A model generated the notes under the pieces. That model was not told the DNA's origin. It was given only the letters and a program-made list of their open reading frames with translations, and did not search any database. Shown here one piece after another: positions 53,608 to 64,000 of a stretch of 64,000 bases of DNA. Location of the stretch: positions 124,001-188,000 of the forward strand of contig NZ_AUIP01000001.1 in the NCBI RefSeq assembly GCF_000423765.1, read 5' to 3'. How positions within the stretch are numbered: the stretch's first letter is position 1; the number at the start of each line of letters is the position of its first letter. The stretch comes from Streptococcus porci DSM 23759 (lineage in GTDB: Bacteria > Bacillota > Bacilli > Lactobacillales > Streptococcaceae). The position numbers were made by a program, and so were the translations under genes.

Positions 53608-54672
53608 ATGAACAAGAAATTTGTTGGACTTAGTCTAGCTACTGTTGCAGCACTATCTCTTGCTGCTTGTGGAAGTCGTACAGCTAAAAAAGATGCTGAT
53701 TCTTCAGCGGATGCTAAAACAAGCGTAAAAGCTGCTATTGTTACCGACATCGGTGGTGTTGATGACCGTTCGTTTAACCAATCAGCTTGGGAAGGTCTTC
53801 AAGAGTGGGGTAATGCCGCTGGTCTTTCTAAAGGTAACGGTTATGACTATTTCCAATCACAAAGTGAATCAGACTATATTACGAACCTTGATTCTGCAGT
53901 TTCAGGTGGTTACAACCTAGTATTTGGTATTGGTTTTGCTTTGGAATCTGCGATTAAAGAAGTAGCTCCTAATAACACTGATACTAAATATGTTATTGTA
54001 GATAGTGTTGTCGCTGACCAAGATAACGTTGCTAGTGTTGGATTTGCGGATCACGAAGCTTCATACCTTGCAGGTGTAGCAGCAGCTAAATCAACTAAAA
54101 CTAAAAAAGTTGGTTTCGTAGGCGGTATGGAAGGTGAAGTTATTGACCGTTTTGAAGCAGGTTTCGTAGCAGGTGTTAAATCTGTTGATAAATCAATCAA
54201 GATTGATGTTCAATACGCAGGTTCATTTGGAGACGCAGCCAAAGGTCAAACAATCGCTGCAGCACAATATGCAGCGGGTGCAGATGTCATCTTCCACGCA
54301 TCAGGTGGTACAGGTAACGGTGTCTTTGCAGCAGCAAAAGCTGAAAACGAAACTCGTAAAGAAGCTGACAAAGTTTGGGTAATCGGTGTTGACCGTGACC
54401 AATCAGCAGAGGGTGCGTACACTTCAAAAGACGGTAAAGAGTCTAACTTTGTGTTGGCATCTACGTTGAAACAAGTTGGCGCTGCCGTTAAAGATATTGC
54501 AACTAAGGTAGCAGATGGTAAATTCCCTGGTGGCGAAATTGTCCGTTATACACTTGCTGATAAAGGTGTAGAATTGGCTGAAACTAACCTTTCAGAAGAT
54601 GCTTCTAAAGCCGTAGCTGACGCTAAAAAAGCAATTCTTGATGGTAAAGTTGAAATACCAGAAAAACCTTAA
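53608..54672 (+). CDS. bmpA: Nucleoside-binding lipoprotein of the BmpA/TmpC family
   Basis: 354 residues. Signal peptide MNKKFVGLSLATVAALSLAA with lipobox cysteine 21. The mature part is a purine-nucleoside-binding type I periplasmic fold: IVTDIGGVDDRSFNQSAWEG and GVDRDQSAEGAY. Captures nucleosides for the ATPase and permeases encoded next. Preceded by an unusual GGGGGG-rich ribosome binding site. A terminator-like hairpin separates it from the ATPase gene. Confidence 0.94.
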   Translation: MNKKFVGLSLATVAALSLAACGSRTAKKDADSSADAKTSVKAAIVTDIGGVDDRSFNQSAWEGLQEWGNAAGLSKGNGYDYFQSQSESDYITNLDSAVSGGYNLVFGIGFALESAIKEVAPNNTDTKYVIVDSVVADQDNVASVGFADHEASYLAGVAAAKSTKTKKVGFVGGMEGEVIDRFEAGFVAGVKSVDKSIKIDVQYAGSFGDAAKGQTIAAAQYAAGADVIFHASGGTGNGVFAAAKAENETRKEADKVWVIGVDRDQSAEGAYTSKDGKESNFVLASTLKQVGAAVKDIATKVADGKFPGGEIVRYTLADKGVELAETNLSEDASKAVADAKKAILDGKVEIPEKP

Positions 54673-54705
54673 TTATAGTTCGAATAAGAATTCACATTCC
54701 GAAGA

Positions 54706-54732
54706 GGCGGCTGGCATCGGTCGCCCTTTTTT
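54706..54732 (+). terminator. Attenuating terminator between bmpA and the transporter ATPase
   Basis: GGCGGCT and GGTCGCC arms with G-U pairs, then TTTTTT. It probably lets most transcripts end after the abundant binding lipoprotein. Confidence 0.75.
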
Positions 54733-54820
54733 GGGAAAACTGGGAGATTTTCTCTCAGTAAAGCCTATCAATCTTGGTAGGTTTTACTGACAAAAAATGA
54801 CAGTTTGAAAGGAATAGACT

Positions 54821-56341
54821 ATGACACAGGATTATGTCATCGAGATGCGAGACATAACAAAGCGATTTGGTGAATTTGTTGCAAATGACCAAATCAACTT
54901 GAATGTCAAAAAAGGTGAAATCCATGCTCTTCTTGGCGAGAATGGTGCTGGTAAATCAACCCTTATGAATATGTTGGCAGGTCTCTTAGAGCCAACCAGT
55001 GGTGAGATTGTAATTAACGGTCAAACTGTTTCTATTGAGTCTCCGTCAAAGGCTTCTCAACTCGGAATCGGTATGGTGCACCAACACTTTATGTTGGTTG
55101 ATGCTTTTACAGTTACTGAAAATATTATTTTAGGTAGCGAGACAACCAATCCAGCGGGCATGATTGATTTGAAAAGGGCTGCGGAGGAGATTACAGCCCT
55201 TTCTCAAAAATATGGACTAGATGTTGACCCTGCTGCAAAAGTCGCTGATATTTCGGTCGGCGCACAACAACGTGTTGAAATTTTGAAGACTCTCTATCGT
55301 GGTGCAGATCTTCTTATTTTTGATGAACCAACAGCGGTGTTGACTCCTGATGAAATTGCAGAGCTGCTAAAAATCATGAAAGTTTTGGTGTCTGAAGGAA
55401 AATCCATCATTCTGATTACTCATAAACTTGACGAAATTCGTGCAGTTTCAGATCGTGTAACGGTTATCCGACGTGGAAAATCCATCAAGACAGTTGAAGT
55501 CGCAGGTGCAACAAATGATGATCTGGCTGAATGGATGGTTGGACGCTCCGTTTCTTTCAAAACAGAAAAAATTGCACCAAATCCAAAAGAAGTTATCCTG
55601 TCCATAGAAAATCTTGTTGTCAATGAAAACCGAGGTATTCCAGCTGTTAAAAATCTTTCTCTTGAAGTTAGGGCAGGTGAGATTGTTGGTATTGCTGGGA
55701 TTGATGGTAATGGTCAAAGCGAACTTATTCAAGCTATCACCGGACTCCGAAAAGCTAAATCTGGTAAGATTACCATTAAGGGTGAGGATGTCACGCACTA
55801 CTCACCGCGTAAGATTACAGAGCTCAGCGTTGGACACGTACCCGAGGATCGCCATCGTTATGGTATGATTTTGGATATGACTGTGGCTGAAAATTTTGCC
55901 CTTCAGACTTACTATAAAGAGCCGATTTCTAAAAACGGCATTTTGAATTACTCTAAGATCAATGAAAAAGCTCGCCAACTCATGGCTGAGTTTGACGTTC
56001 GTGGTGCTGGAGAGCTCATCCCTGGAAAATCCCTTTCAGGGGGGAACCAGCAAAAGGCTGTTATTGCCCGTGAAATTGATCGAGATCCCGACTTATTGAT
56101 TGTTAGCCAACCAACACGTGGACTAGACGTTGGAGCGATTGAATACATCCGTAAACGCTTGATTGCTGAGCGTGATAAAGGAAAAGCGGTTCTTGTCGTC
56201 AGCTTTGAGCTTGATGAAATTCTTGATGTATCAGACCGTATCGCTGTTATTCATGACGGAAGTATTCACGGCATTGTGTTGCCGGCTGAAACAAGTAAAC
56301 AAGAACTTGGTAAGCTTATGGCTGGTGGCCATCTCAAGTAA
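54821..56341 (+). CDS. nupA: Nucleoside ABC transporter ATP-binding protein (two NBDs)
   Basis: 506 residues holding two ABC domains. NBD1: GENGAGKSTLMNMLAGL, signature DISVGAQQRVEIL, Walker B LLIFDEPTAVLTP. NBD2 (about 255-500): degenerate Walker A GIDGNGQSEL, signature LSGGNQQKAVIAR, Walker B LLIVSQPTRGLD with Ser-Gln in place of Asp-Glu. This layout matches RbsA/BmpB-type ATPases. Drives uptake with the two permeases that follow. Confidence 0.94.
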   Translation: MTQDYVIEMRDITKRFGEFVANDQINLNVKKGEIHALLGENGAGKSTLMNMLAGLLEPTSGEIVINGQTVSIESPSKASQLGIGMVHQHFMLVDAFTVTENIILGSETTNPAGMIDLKRAAEEITALSQKYGLDVDPAAKVADISVGAQQRVEILKTLYRGADLLIFDEPTAVLTPDEIAELLKIMKVLVSEGKSIILITHKLDEIRAVSDRVTVIRRGKSIKTVEVAGATNDDLAEWMVGRSVSFKTEKIAPNPKEVILSIENLVVNENRGIPAVKNLSLEVRAGEIVGIAGIDGNGQSELIQAITGLRKAKSGKITIKGEDVTHYSPRKITELSVGHVPEDRHRYGMILDMTVAENFALQTYYKEPISKNGILNYSKINEKARQLMAEFDVRGAGELIPGKSLSGGNQQKAVIAREIDRDPDLLIVSQPTRGLDVGAIEYIRKRLIAERDKGKAVLVVSFELDEILDVSDRIAVIHDGSIHGIVLPAETSKQELGKLMAGGHLK

Positions 56342-56355
56342 GAAAGGAAATCAAT

Positions 56356-57417
56356 ATGCTAAAAAAATATGAAAGTATCCTGATTCCCTTGATGGCAGTC
56401 TTCTCTGGTCTGCTACTTGGGGCAGTGATTATGTTAGTCTTCGGCTATGACCCAATTTGGGGTTACGAAGAGCTCCTCTACACCGCTTTCGGATCTGTAA
56501 AGAGTGTCGGAGAAATTTTCCGAGCAGTGGCTCCGTTAGTCTTTACTGCACTTGGTTTTGCTGTGGCAAGTCGTGCAGGCTTCTTTAACGTTGGTCTATC
56601 AGGTCAAGCACTGGTAGGTTGGGTGTTTGCTGGTTGGTTTGCCCTAGCAAATCCTGATATGCCACGTCCTCTCTTAATTTTGGCAACTGTTGTTATCGCC
56701 ATGATTGCTGGAGGAATTGCTGGCGCTATTCCAGGATTCTTAAGAGCATTTCTTGGGACCAGTGAAGTTATCGTAACCATTATGATGAACTACATCCTGC
56801 TCTATTTTTCAAACCATATTATCCGTGAGGTCTTTGCGGATGAATTGATGAAAAATACTGACTCAAGCATCAATGTTTCTGCCAATGCTTCCTACCAAAC
56901 CGAATGGCTGCGAGCTCTAACAGATAATTCTCGTATGAATATTGGTATCTTCTTTGCCATCATTGCAGTTTTTGTTATCTGGTTTTTGTTTGCCAAAACG
57001 ACTCTTGGATTTGAAATTCGTGCAGCAGGTCTTAACCCAACAGCTGCTGACTATGCTGGTATGAGTACAAAACGCACAATCGTTATGTCAATGATTATCT
57101 CTGGTGCTCTTGCTGGACTGGGAGGAGCAGTACAGGGACTTGGAACATTCCAGAATGTCTATATCCAGTCAGCTAACCTAGACATTGGTTTCAACGGGAT
57201 GTCAGTTGCTCTCCTAGCATCGAATTCACCACTGGGAATTCCATTTGCGGCCTTCTTGTTTGGTGCCCTTTCAGTTGGATCATCAGGTATGGTTCGTGCC
57301 CAAATTCCACCAGAGTTGGTAAATGTTGTGACGGCTTCAATCATCTTTTTCATCGGTGTGAAATTCATTTTTGAGCAGCTATTAAAATCTAAACGTTTTG
57401 CGAAAGGAGATAAATAA
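56356..57417 (+). CDS. nupB: Nucleoside ABC transporter permease 1
   Basis: 353 residues, about nine membrane helices. RAGFFNVGLSGQALVG and ALLASNSPLGIPFAAFLFGA are typical of BPD_transp_2 permeases (YufP type). AAAGGAAA precedes the start. Pairs with the next permease. Confidence 0.94.
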   Translation: MLKKYESILIPLMAVFSGLLLGAVIMLVFGYDPIWGYEELLYTAFGSVKSVGEIFRAVAPLVFTALGFAVASRAGFFNVGLSGQALVGWVFAGWFALANPDMPRPLLILATVVIAMIAGGIAGAIPGFLRAFLGTSEVIVTIMMNYILLYFSNHIIREVFADELMKNTDSSINVSANASYQTEWLRALTDNSRMNIGIFFAIIAVFVIWFLFAKTTLGFEIRAAGLNPTAADYAGMSTKRTIVMSMIISGALAGLGGAVQGLGTFQNVYIQSANLDIGFNGMSVALLASNSPLGIPFAAFLFGALSVGSSGMVRAQIPPELVNVVTASIIFFIGVKFIFEQLLKSKRFAKGDK

Positions 57418-57418
57418 G

Positions 57419-58372
57419 ATGAGTTTAAACTTGTTAGCTTTACTAATTTCGCAGATGTTGATTTATTCTGCACCGCTTATTTTCACCAGTCTTGGAGGAG
57501 TTTTTTCGGAACGTGCGGGTATCGTAAACGTTGGTCTTGAAGGAACTATGGTTATTGGAGCTTTTGCGGGCGTCGTTTTCAATCTCGAGTTTGCACAGCA
57601 GTTCGGTAGTATAACTCCACTACTAGCTGTCTTAGTCGGCGGTATTGTAGGAATTCTCTTTCAAATGATTCACGCAACAGCAACCATTATCTTCCGTGCA
57701 GACCATGTGGTGTCTGGTACCGTGCTTAATCTTTTGGCGCCAGCTTTCTCAGTTTTCTTGGTAAAAGTTATCTATGGTAAAGGGCAAACGGACTCTATCC
57801 GTCAGTCATTTGGTAAGTTTTCATTTCCAGGTTTGGAAAAAATTCCAGTTCTTGGAGAGCTTTTCTTCAAGAACACTAGTTTGATGGGCTATGTTGCTAT
57901 CGTAACAGCCTTTGTGGCTTGGTTTGTTCTTTATAAGACTCGCTTTGGTCTTCGCCTGCGCTCCGTCGGAGAACACCCACAAGCAGCAGATACACTTGGA
58001 ATCAACGTCTATAAAATGCGTTTTGCTGGTGTCATGATCGCTGGATTCCTTGGAGGAATAGGAGGAGCCGTAAGCGCCCAATCTGTTAACATCAATTTCT
58101 CAGCAACGACAATCGTTGGTTCAGGATTTATTTCTCTTGCCGCAGTTATCTTTGGTAAGTGGAACCCACTTGGTGCGATGCTTGCTAGCCTTTTCTTTGG
58201 ATTATCTCAAAGTTTGGCAGTTATCGGAGGGCAGTTGCCAGGATTGCAAAATATTCCAACTGTCTATCTTCAAATGGCACCTTATTTGATTACAGTAGTT
58301 GCCCTTGCTGCTTTCTTTGGAAAAGCAGTCGCTCCTAAGGCAGATGGTGTTAACTATATCAAGTCTAAATAA
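57419..58372 (+). CDS. nupC: Nucleoside ABC transporter permease 2
   Basis: 317 residues, about nine membrane helices, with FSERAGIVNVGLEGTMVIGA and AAVIFGKWNPLGAMLASLFF (YufQ type). GAAAGGAG lies 9 nt before this ATG, one base after the upstream stop. Last gene of the nucleoside unit, closed by a strong terminator. Confidence 0.94.
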   Translation: MSLNLLALLISQMLIYSAPLIFTSLGGVFSERAGIVNVGLEGTMVIGAFAGVVFNLEFAQQFGSITPLLAVLVGGIVGILFQMIHATATIIFRADHVVSGTVLNLLAPAFSVFLVKVIYGKGQTDSIRQSFGKFSFPGLEKIPVLGELFFKNTSLMGYVAIVTAFVAWFVLYKTRFGLRLRSVGEHPQAADTLGINVYKMRFAGVMIAGFLGGIGGAVSAQSVNINFSATTIVGSGFISLAAVIFGKWNPLGAMLASLFFGLSQSLAVIGGQLPGLQNIPTVYLQMAPYLITVVALAAFFGKAVAPKADGVNYIKSK

Positions 58373-58379
58373 TAAGAGG

Positions 58380-58411
58380 ATGAGATTAACAAGAAGTTAA
58401 TCTCATTTTTG
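58380..58411 (+). terminator. Terminator of the nucleoside transporter operon
   Basis: ATGAGATTAAC-aagaa-GTTAATCTCAT, perfect 11-bp stem, T-run. Confidence 0.92.
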
Positions 58412-58496
58412 TATAACAGATAATACAATGATATCGTGTTAAAAATGAGCTTCAGAGAGTTTTTAAACTTTACTATATAACAGTGAGCAAATTATT

Positions 58497-58524
58497 AGAA
58501 AGCGCTTTTGTTTTATGTTAAAAT
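58497..58524 (+). promoter_or_regulatory. nox promoter with cre-like site
   Basis: AGAAAGCGCTTTTG (58497-58510) matches 12 of 14 positions of the cre consensus WGWAARCGYTWWMA. It lies at the -35 position of an extended -10 (TGT-TAAAAT, TAAAAT at 58519-58524). CcpA binding here would repress (inference). Confidence 0.6.
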
Positions 58525-58567
58525 GACTAAGTAAACAAAATTTATTTTTTTGAAAGAGGATTTTACT

Positions 58568-59938
58568 ATGTCTAAAATCGTTGTTATTGGTGCAAACCAC
58601 GCAGGTACTGCCGCAATTAAAACTATGTTGACGAATTACGGTGATGCTAATGAAATCGTTGTTTTTGACCAGAACTCAAACATTTCTTTCCTAGGCTGTG
58701 GTATGGCACTGTGGATTGGTGAGCAAATTGCTGGTCCAGAAGGACTATTCTACTCAGACAAAGCAGAGTTGGAAAGCCTTGGAGCTAAAGTTTACATGGA
58801 ATCACCAGTTGAGTCTGTTGACTACGACAAAAAAGAAGTAACAGCTATTGTCAATGGTGAGAAACACGTTGAAAGCTACGACAAACTTCTTTTTGCGACA
58901 GGTTCACAACCAATCTTGCCTCCAATCAAGGGAGCCGAGATCAAAGAGGGTTCACTTGAATTTGAAGCGACTTTAGAAAATCTTCAATTTGTAAAACTTT
59001 ACCAAAACTCAGCTGATGTTATTGAAAAATTGAAAAATAAAGACATCAACCGTGTTGCAGTAGTAGGAGCAGGTTATATCGGTGTTGAGCTTGCTGAAGC
59101 TTTCCAACGTAAAGGTAAAGAAGTTGTTCTTATCGATGTTGTTGATACTTGCTTGGCAGGTTACTACGATAGAGATTTGACAGACCTTATGTCTAAAAAT
59201 CTTGAAGAACATGGTATCCAACTTGCTTTTGGTGAGACTGTTAAAGAAGTTGCTGGTAACGGTAAGGTTGAAAAAATCATCACTGACAAGAACGAATATG
59301 ATGTGGACATGGTAATCCTTGCCGTTGGTTTCCGTCCAAACACAGCTCTTGCGAATGGTCAAATCGAGCTTTTCCGCAATGGCGCTTTCCTTGTAAATAA
59401 ACGTCAACAAACATCAAATCCAGATGTTTACGCTATCGGTGACTGTGCGACAATCTATGATAACGCAACTCGCGACACAAGCTATATCGCACTTGCTTCA
59501 AACGCAGTACGCACTGGCATCGTAGCAGCTCACAACATTTGTGGTACGGATCTTGAAGGTATCGGTGTACAAGGATCAAATGGTATCTCAATTTATGGAC
59601 TTCACATGGTATCAACTGGTTTGACACTTGAAAAAGCAAAACGTCTTGGTTTTGATGCAGCTGTAACTGAGTATACTGACAATCAAAAGCCAGAATTTAT
59701 TGAACATGGTAACTTCCCAGTGACCATCAAGATTGTTTATGATAAAGAGTCACGCCGTATCCTTGGTGCTCAAATGGTAGCACGTGAAGATATCTCAATG
59801 GGCATCCACATGTTCTCACTTGCTATTCAAGAAGGGGTGACAATTGAGAAACTTGCTTTGACAGATATCTTCTTCTTACCACACTTCAATAAGCCATACA
59901 ACTATATCACAATGGCAGCACTTAGTGCAAAGGATTAA
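58568..59938 (+). CDS. nox: H2O-forming NADH oxidase (Nox-2)
   Basis: Four-electron reduction of O2 to water with NADH, regenerating NAD+ under air. 456 residues. FAD loop [12 protein letters not shown], redox-active single cysteine in FLGCGMAL (Cys44), NADH loop [15 protein letters not shown] and the second FAD motif DVYAIGDCA. The lone peroxidatic cysteine fits Nox-2/CoADR-type enzymes. AAAGAGGA lies 9 nt before this ATG. Works opposite LDH in redox balance. Confidence 0.96.
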   Translation: MSKIVVIGANHAGTAAIKTMLTNYGDANEIVVFDQNSNISFLGCGMALWIGEQIAGPEGLFYSDKAELESLGAKVYMESPVESVDYDKKEVTAIVNGEKHVESYDKLLFATGSQPILPPIKGAEIKEGSLEFEATLENLQFVKLYQNSADVIEKLKNKDINRVAVVGAGYIGVELAEAFQRKGKEVVLIDVVDTCLAGYYDRDLTDLMSKNLEEHGIQLAFGETVKEVAGNGKVEKIITDKNEYDVDMVILAVGFRPNTALANGQIELFRNGAFLVNKRQQTSNPDVYAIGDCATIYDNATRDTSYIALASNAVRTGIVAAHNICGTDLEGIGVQGSNGISIYGLHMVSTGLTLEKAKRLGFDAAVTEYTDNQKPEFIEHGNFPVTIKIVYDKESRRILGAQMVAREDISMGIHMFSLAIQEGVTIEKLALTDIFFLPHFNKPYNYITMAALSAKD

Positions 59939-60071
59939 AAATGTCTGTAATCCTATTTTTAACCCTACCTTGCCAATTAGATAACTAGGCTATTCTAGTA
60001 GAAATTTTAAATCACCTCTAAGAAACTAGTAAGAAGGGGAACAGTCTAGTTGACTCTTTTAGGTTATTATT

Positions 60072-60098
60072 TAAATACTAGAAAGAATTGCTAGTATT
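60072..60098 (+). terminator. Terminator-like hairpin downstream of nox
   Basis: AAATACTAG-aaagaatt-gCTAGTATTT, 9-bp arms, T-poor tail. The 130 nt between nox and it show nothing else. Confidence 0.6.
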
Positions 60099-60130
60099 TA
60101 GGCATTTATGTCAATACAAAAGTAATCAAT

Positions 60131-60160
60131 GAAAAAAGCTGAACAGACATTCAGCTTTTT
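60131..60160. terminator. Bidirectional terminator between nox and the small membrane protein gene
   Basis: AAAAAAGCTGAA-cagacat-TTCAGCTTTTTT-type perfect stem, overlapping the end of the minus-strand gene. Confidence 0.85.
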
Positions 60161-60486
60161 TTGCGGTTTAGGTAAAGAATATATAGAATTGCGAGAAAGT
60201 AGATGGAGAGAGAATAGTAGTGTGTCGTAGGTTTTCCAATTCCAATAACAAGCATCATTATTGGATAGCTTAATATTAAGGCTAGGCTTACTAAAAGATA
60301 TTGAATACTATCTGTTGAAATAGCTTTCCAATCATGCCGCGTCATACCGAGTAAGGGAGTGAATAGTATCACGGAACTTGGAGTCTCTTTCATCAGAAAA
60401 GCCACAACATATAGAATAGTCATGAGTAGTAGAACGACATAAAATAATCTCTTACTAATAATTTTAGTAATCGGCTCTTTTTTCAT
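60151..60486 (-). CDS. Small integral membrane protein, unknown function
   Basis: 111 residues with three or four hydrophobic segments (about 15-35, 40-50, 62-82, 85-105), a basic N-terminus MKKEPITKIISKR and a basic tail LNRKKS. No family recognised. GGAGG is 8 nt before this ATG. AT-rich, alone between nox and ldh. Probably a single-gene unit. Confidence 0.65.
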   Translation of the reverse strand: MKKEPITKIISKRLFYVVLLLMTILYVVAFLMKETPSSVILFTPLLGMTRHDWKAISTDSIQYLLVSLALILSYPIMMLVIGIGKPTTHYYSLSIYFLAILYILYLNRKKS

Positions 60487-60544
60487 CTCTAAAACCTCCA
60501 ATTAATATAACATTATAATACAAAAATAGGTCATGTCAAGAAGA

Positions 60545-60573
60545 AAAGGAGATTCCATTATGGAAATCCCCTT
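60545..60573 (-). terminator. Terminator of ldh
   Basis: On the minus strand AAAGGGGATTTCCA and TGGAATCTCCTTTT arms around AT, one mismatch. Confidence 0.75.
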
Positions 60574-60593
60574 TATACTGTTCTCAGACAAAA

Positions 60594-61625
<1,032 letters not shown>

Positions 61626-61627
61626 TT

Positions 61628-61656
61628 ATTTTATCACGTTCTCTGTAGTTTGTCAC
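61628..61656 (-). promoter_or_regulatory. ldh promoter
   Basis: On the minus strand GTGACA (61651-61656), 17-nt spacer, TAAAAT (61628-61633) with extended TGA. Very strong. Confidence 0.8.
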
Positions 61657-61687
61657 GGAAGAAAGGCTAAAAATGAAAATTGCTTAC

Positions 61688-61701
61688 AGAAAGCGATGCC
61701 A
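61688..61701. promoter_or_regulatory. cre-like site between ldh and gyrA
   Basis: AGAAAGCGATGCCA keeps the AGAAAGCG half of cre, with three mismatches in the other half. It lies upstream of the ldh -35 (a position suited to CcpA activation) and just upstream of the gyrA promoter. Confidence 0.45.
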
Positions 61702-61704
61702 ATA

Positions 61705-61733
61705 CTGAATTTTCAGGAAATTTATGATATAAT
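61705..61733 (+). promoter_or_regulatory. gyrA promoter
   Basis: Extended -10 TGA-TATAAT (TATAAT 61728-61733), weak -35 (CTGAAT). Confidence 0.65.
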
Positions 61734-61771
61734 AATAAAGACTTTTGGAAAGAAAAGAGGCATTTTTTCAA

Positions 61772-64000
61772 ATGCAAGATAGAAATTTAGTAGATGTTAA
61801 TTTGACTAGTGAGATGAAGACTTCCTTCATTGATTATGCTATGTCAGTTATCGTTTCACGGGCTTTACCAGATGTTCGTGATGGTTTGAAGCCAGTGCAT
61901 CGCCGTATTCTTTATGGGATGAATGAGCTGGGTGTGACACCAGATAAACCACACAAGAAATCTGCCCGTATCACCGGTGATGTTATGGGTAAATACCACC
62001 CACATGGCGATAGTTCAATCTATGAAGCTATGGTTCGTATGGCTCAGTGGTGGTCTTATCGTCACATGCTTGTTGATGGGCATGGAAACTTTGGTTCCAT
62101 GGATGGAGATGGTGCTGCAGCCCAGCGTTATACTGAGGCGCGGATGTCAAAAATTGCTCTGGAAATGCTACGTGACATCAATAAAAATACCGTTGACTTT
62201 CAAGATAACTACGACGGTTCAGAGCGTGAGCCACTAGTTCTCCCAGCACGTTTTCCAAATCTTTTGGTCAATGGCGCGACTGGTATTGCGGTTGGTATGG
62301 CGACCAATATTCCACCTCATAATTTGGGGGAATCTATTGATGCTGTGAAATTGGTTATGGACAATCCTGAGGTGACTACACGTGACCTGATGGAAGTCTT
62401 ACCTGGTCCTGACTTCCCAACAGGTGCCCTTGTGATGGGGAAATCAGGTATTCATCGTGCCTATGAAACTGGGAAAGGCTCAATCGTCTTACGTTCTCGT
62501 ACAGAAATTGAGCTAACTAAGACTGGCCGTGAGCGTATTGTGGTAACGGAGTTCCCTTACGGTGTCAATAAGACAAAGGTGCATGAGCACATTGTCCGTC
62601 TTGCTCAGGAAAAACGTATTGAGGGAATTACCGCAGTCCGTGATGAATCTAGCCGTGAAGGGGTTCGTTTTGTTATCGAGGTTCGCCGTGATGCATCAGC
62701 TAACGTTATCCTGAATAATCTCTTTAAACTAACTAGCCTACAAACTAACTTCAGTTTCAATATGCTAGCTATTGAGAAGGGAGTTCCAAAAATCCTCTCT
62801 CTTCGCCAAATCATCGATAATTACATTGAGCACCAAAAAGAGGTTATTGTTCGTCGTACTCGCTTTGATAAGGAAAAAGCAGAAGCTCGTGCTCACATTT
62901 TGGAAGGATTGCTGATTGCTCTCGATCATTTAGATGAGGTCATTGCTATCATCCGAGGCAGTCAGACGGACTCAGAAGCGCAGGCTGAGCTCATGTCACG
63001 TTTTGACTTATCAGAACGTCAAAGTCAGGCCATTCTTGATATGCGCCTGCGCCGTTTGACAGGACTGGAACGTGACAAGATTCAGTCTGAATACGATGAC
63101 TTATTGAACTTGATTGCTGATTTGGCTGATATTTTGGCTAAACCTGAGCGCGTTGTGACTATTATCAAGGAAGAACTTGATGAGACCAAGCGTAAATATG
63201 CGGATGACCGTCGTACTGAACTGATGGTTGGAGAAGTGCTAACACTTGAAGATGAGGACTTGATTGAGGAAGAAGATGTCCTTATCACCCTTTCAAATAA
63301 GGGTTATATCAAGCGTTTGGCTCAGGATGAGTTCCGTGCTCAAAAACGTGGCGGACGTGGTGTACAAGGTACGGGTGTTAATGATGATGACTTTGTTAAG
63401 GACCTGGTATCGACTTCAACCCATGATCATCTCTTCTTCTTTACAAACTTTGGTCGTGTTTATCGTCTCAAGGCATATGAAATTCCAGAATACGGGCGAA
63501 CTGCCAAGGGACTTCCGATTGTTAATTTGTTAAAACTTGATGAGGGTGAAACGATTCAAACAGTCATTAACTTGACCAAGGAAGATTTTCAAGGTAAACA
63601 TTTCTTCTTCACAACTCGACAAGGGATAGTTAAGAGAACTAACGTTGCCGAATTTGCCAACATTCGTCAAAATGGCCTGCGCGCTCTTAATTTGAGAGAG
63701 GAAGATCAGCTGATTAATGTTATTTTGACAAGTGGAGAGGACGATATTATTATCGGTACTAGGACTGGTTATTCTGTCCGATTCCGAGAGGATAGCGTGC
63801 GCGGCATGAGCCGTGTTGCGACTGGCGTTAAAGGAATTACCCTTAGAGATGGAGATATCGTTGTTGCTGCCTCTGCCATTTCTCAAGACCAAGAAGTCCT
63901 AGTCATCACTGAAAAAGGATATGGAAAGCGTACTGCTGCTAGCGAATACCCAACTAAAGGTCGTGGTGGTAAAGGTATCAAGACTGCCAATATCACAGAG
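61772..64000 (+). CDS. gyrA: DNA gyrase subunit A, first 743 codons (runs off the right edge)
   Basis: Breakage-reunion subunit of gyrase. The winged helix with catalytic Tyr120 ([11 protein letters not shown]), the tower, the coiled coil with [20 protein letters not shown] and the start of the C-terminal beta-pinwheel ([16 protein letters not shown] GyrA box region [12 protein letters not shown]) are visible. About 80 residues are missing. The quinolone-resistance region reads GDSSIYEAM with Ser81 and Glu85, the susceptible-type residues in streptococci. GAGG upstream. Confidence 0.98.
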   Translation, partial: MQDRNLVDVNLTSEMKTSFIDYAMSVIVSRALPDVRDGLKPVHRRILYGMNELGVTPDKPHKKSARITGDVMGKYHPHGDSSIYEAMVRMAQWWSYRHMLVDGHGNFGSMDGDGAAAQRYTEARMSKIALEMLRDINKNTVDFQDNYDGSEREPLVLPARFPNLLVNGATGIAVGMATNIPPHNLGESIDAVKLVMDNPEVTTRDLMEVLPGPDFPTGALVMGKSGIHRAYETGKGSIVLRSRTEIELTKTGRERIVVTEFPYGVNKTKVHEHIVRLAQEKRIEGITAVRDESSREGVRFVIEVRRDASANVILNNLFKLTSLQTNFSFNMLAIEKGVPKILSLRQIIDNYIEHQKEVIVRRTRFDKEKAEARAHILEGLLIALDHLDEVIAIIRGSQTDSEAQAELMSRFDLSERQSQAILDMRLRRLTGLERDKIQSEYDDLLNLIADLADILAKPERVVTIIKEELDETKRKYADDRRTELMVGEVLTLEDEDLIEEEDVLITLSNKGYIKRLAQDEFRAQKRGGRGVQGTGVNDDDFVKDLVSTSTHDHLFFFTNFGRVYRLKAYEIPEYGRTAKGLPIVNLLKLDEGETIQTVINLTKEDFQGKHFFFTTRQGIVKRTNVAEFANIRQNGLRALNLREEDQLINVILTSGEDDIIIGTRTGYSVRFREDSVRGMSRVATGVKGITLRDGDIVVAASAISQDQEVLVITEKGYGKRTAASEYPTKGRGGKGIKTANITE

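Noticed and set aside
61991..62040. Quinolone-resistance change in gyrA
   Set aside because: Residues 81 and 85 are Ser and Glu, the wild-type state.

Overview
The window reads as chromosomal DNA of a Streptococcus. GC content is low. Gene sets and order are streptococcal: tdk-prfA-prmC-tsaC-glyA-pvaA, pst-phoU-pepN-ciaRH, pdp-deoC-cdd-bmpA-nup and ldh next to gyrA. Many proteins look nearly identical to streptococcal housekeeping proteins. Species is inference only; gene content and small interspersed elements suggest Streptococcus suis or a close relative. I saw no rRNA, tRNA, CRISPR array, prophage or intact insertion sequence.

Layout. 0-3.1 kb (minus): 5'-part of pgm, then panT-coaC-coaB (pantothenate uptake and coenzyme A). 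3.4-10.1 kb, accessory stress block: an HxlR regulator divergent from a class M sirtuin and zinc macrodomain pair, a dehydrogenase gene broken by a 102-bp RUP-like element, a MarR regulator, a quaternary-amine ABC transporter and a tandem SnoaL-like protein. 10.1-10.8 kb: graveyard of IS3-type transposase, ABM and flavodoxin-oxidoreductase fragments. 10.8-14.1 kb: small genes around uvrB. 14.1-14.4 kb: a hairpin-dense element of unknown nature. 14.4-26.1 kb: tdk/translation/glyA run with a metallophosphoesterase cut by one amber codon, then a heterodimeric ABC exporter. 26.1-28.8 kb: clpL with a 520-bp leader holding CtsR-like boxes. 28.8-29.4 kb: Rgg regulator and ABC ATPase remnants. 29.5-39 kb: asd-dapA, an ATP-cone/DUF1858/DUF438 cluster, truB-ribF, spx, rsmF. 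39-48.8 kb: pstS-C-A-B-B-phoU, pepN, ciaRH. 49-50.3 kb (minus): coaA, rpsT. 50.4-58.4 kb: nucleoside salvage and uptake operon. 58.5-64 kb: nox, a small membrane protein, ldh and the first 743 codons of gyrA.

Function. Most genes serve core metabolism: CoA synthesis (panT, coaA, coaB, coaC), phosphate uptake, lysine/threonine precursors (asd, dapA), pyrimidine nucleoside uptake and breakdown (bmp/nup, pdp, deoC, cdd), and NAD+ regeneration (nox, ldh) with cre-like sites near both. The stress-linked material (sirtuin/macro, HxlR, MarR, clpL, spx, DUF438, ciaRH) is the more interesting part. Three genes (coaB, truB, rsmF) have a -10 box 6-7 nt before the ATG and look leaderless.
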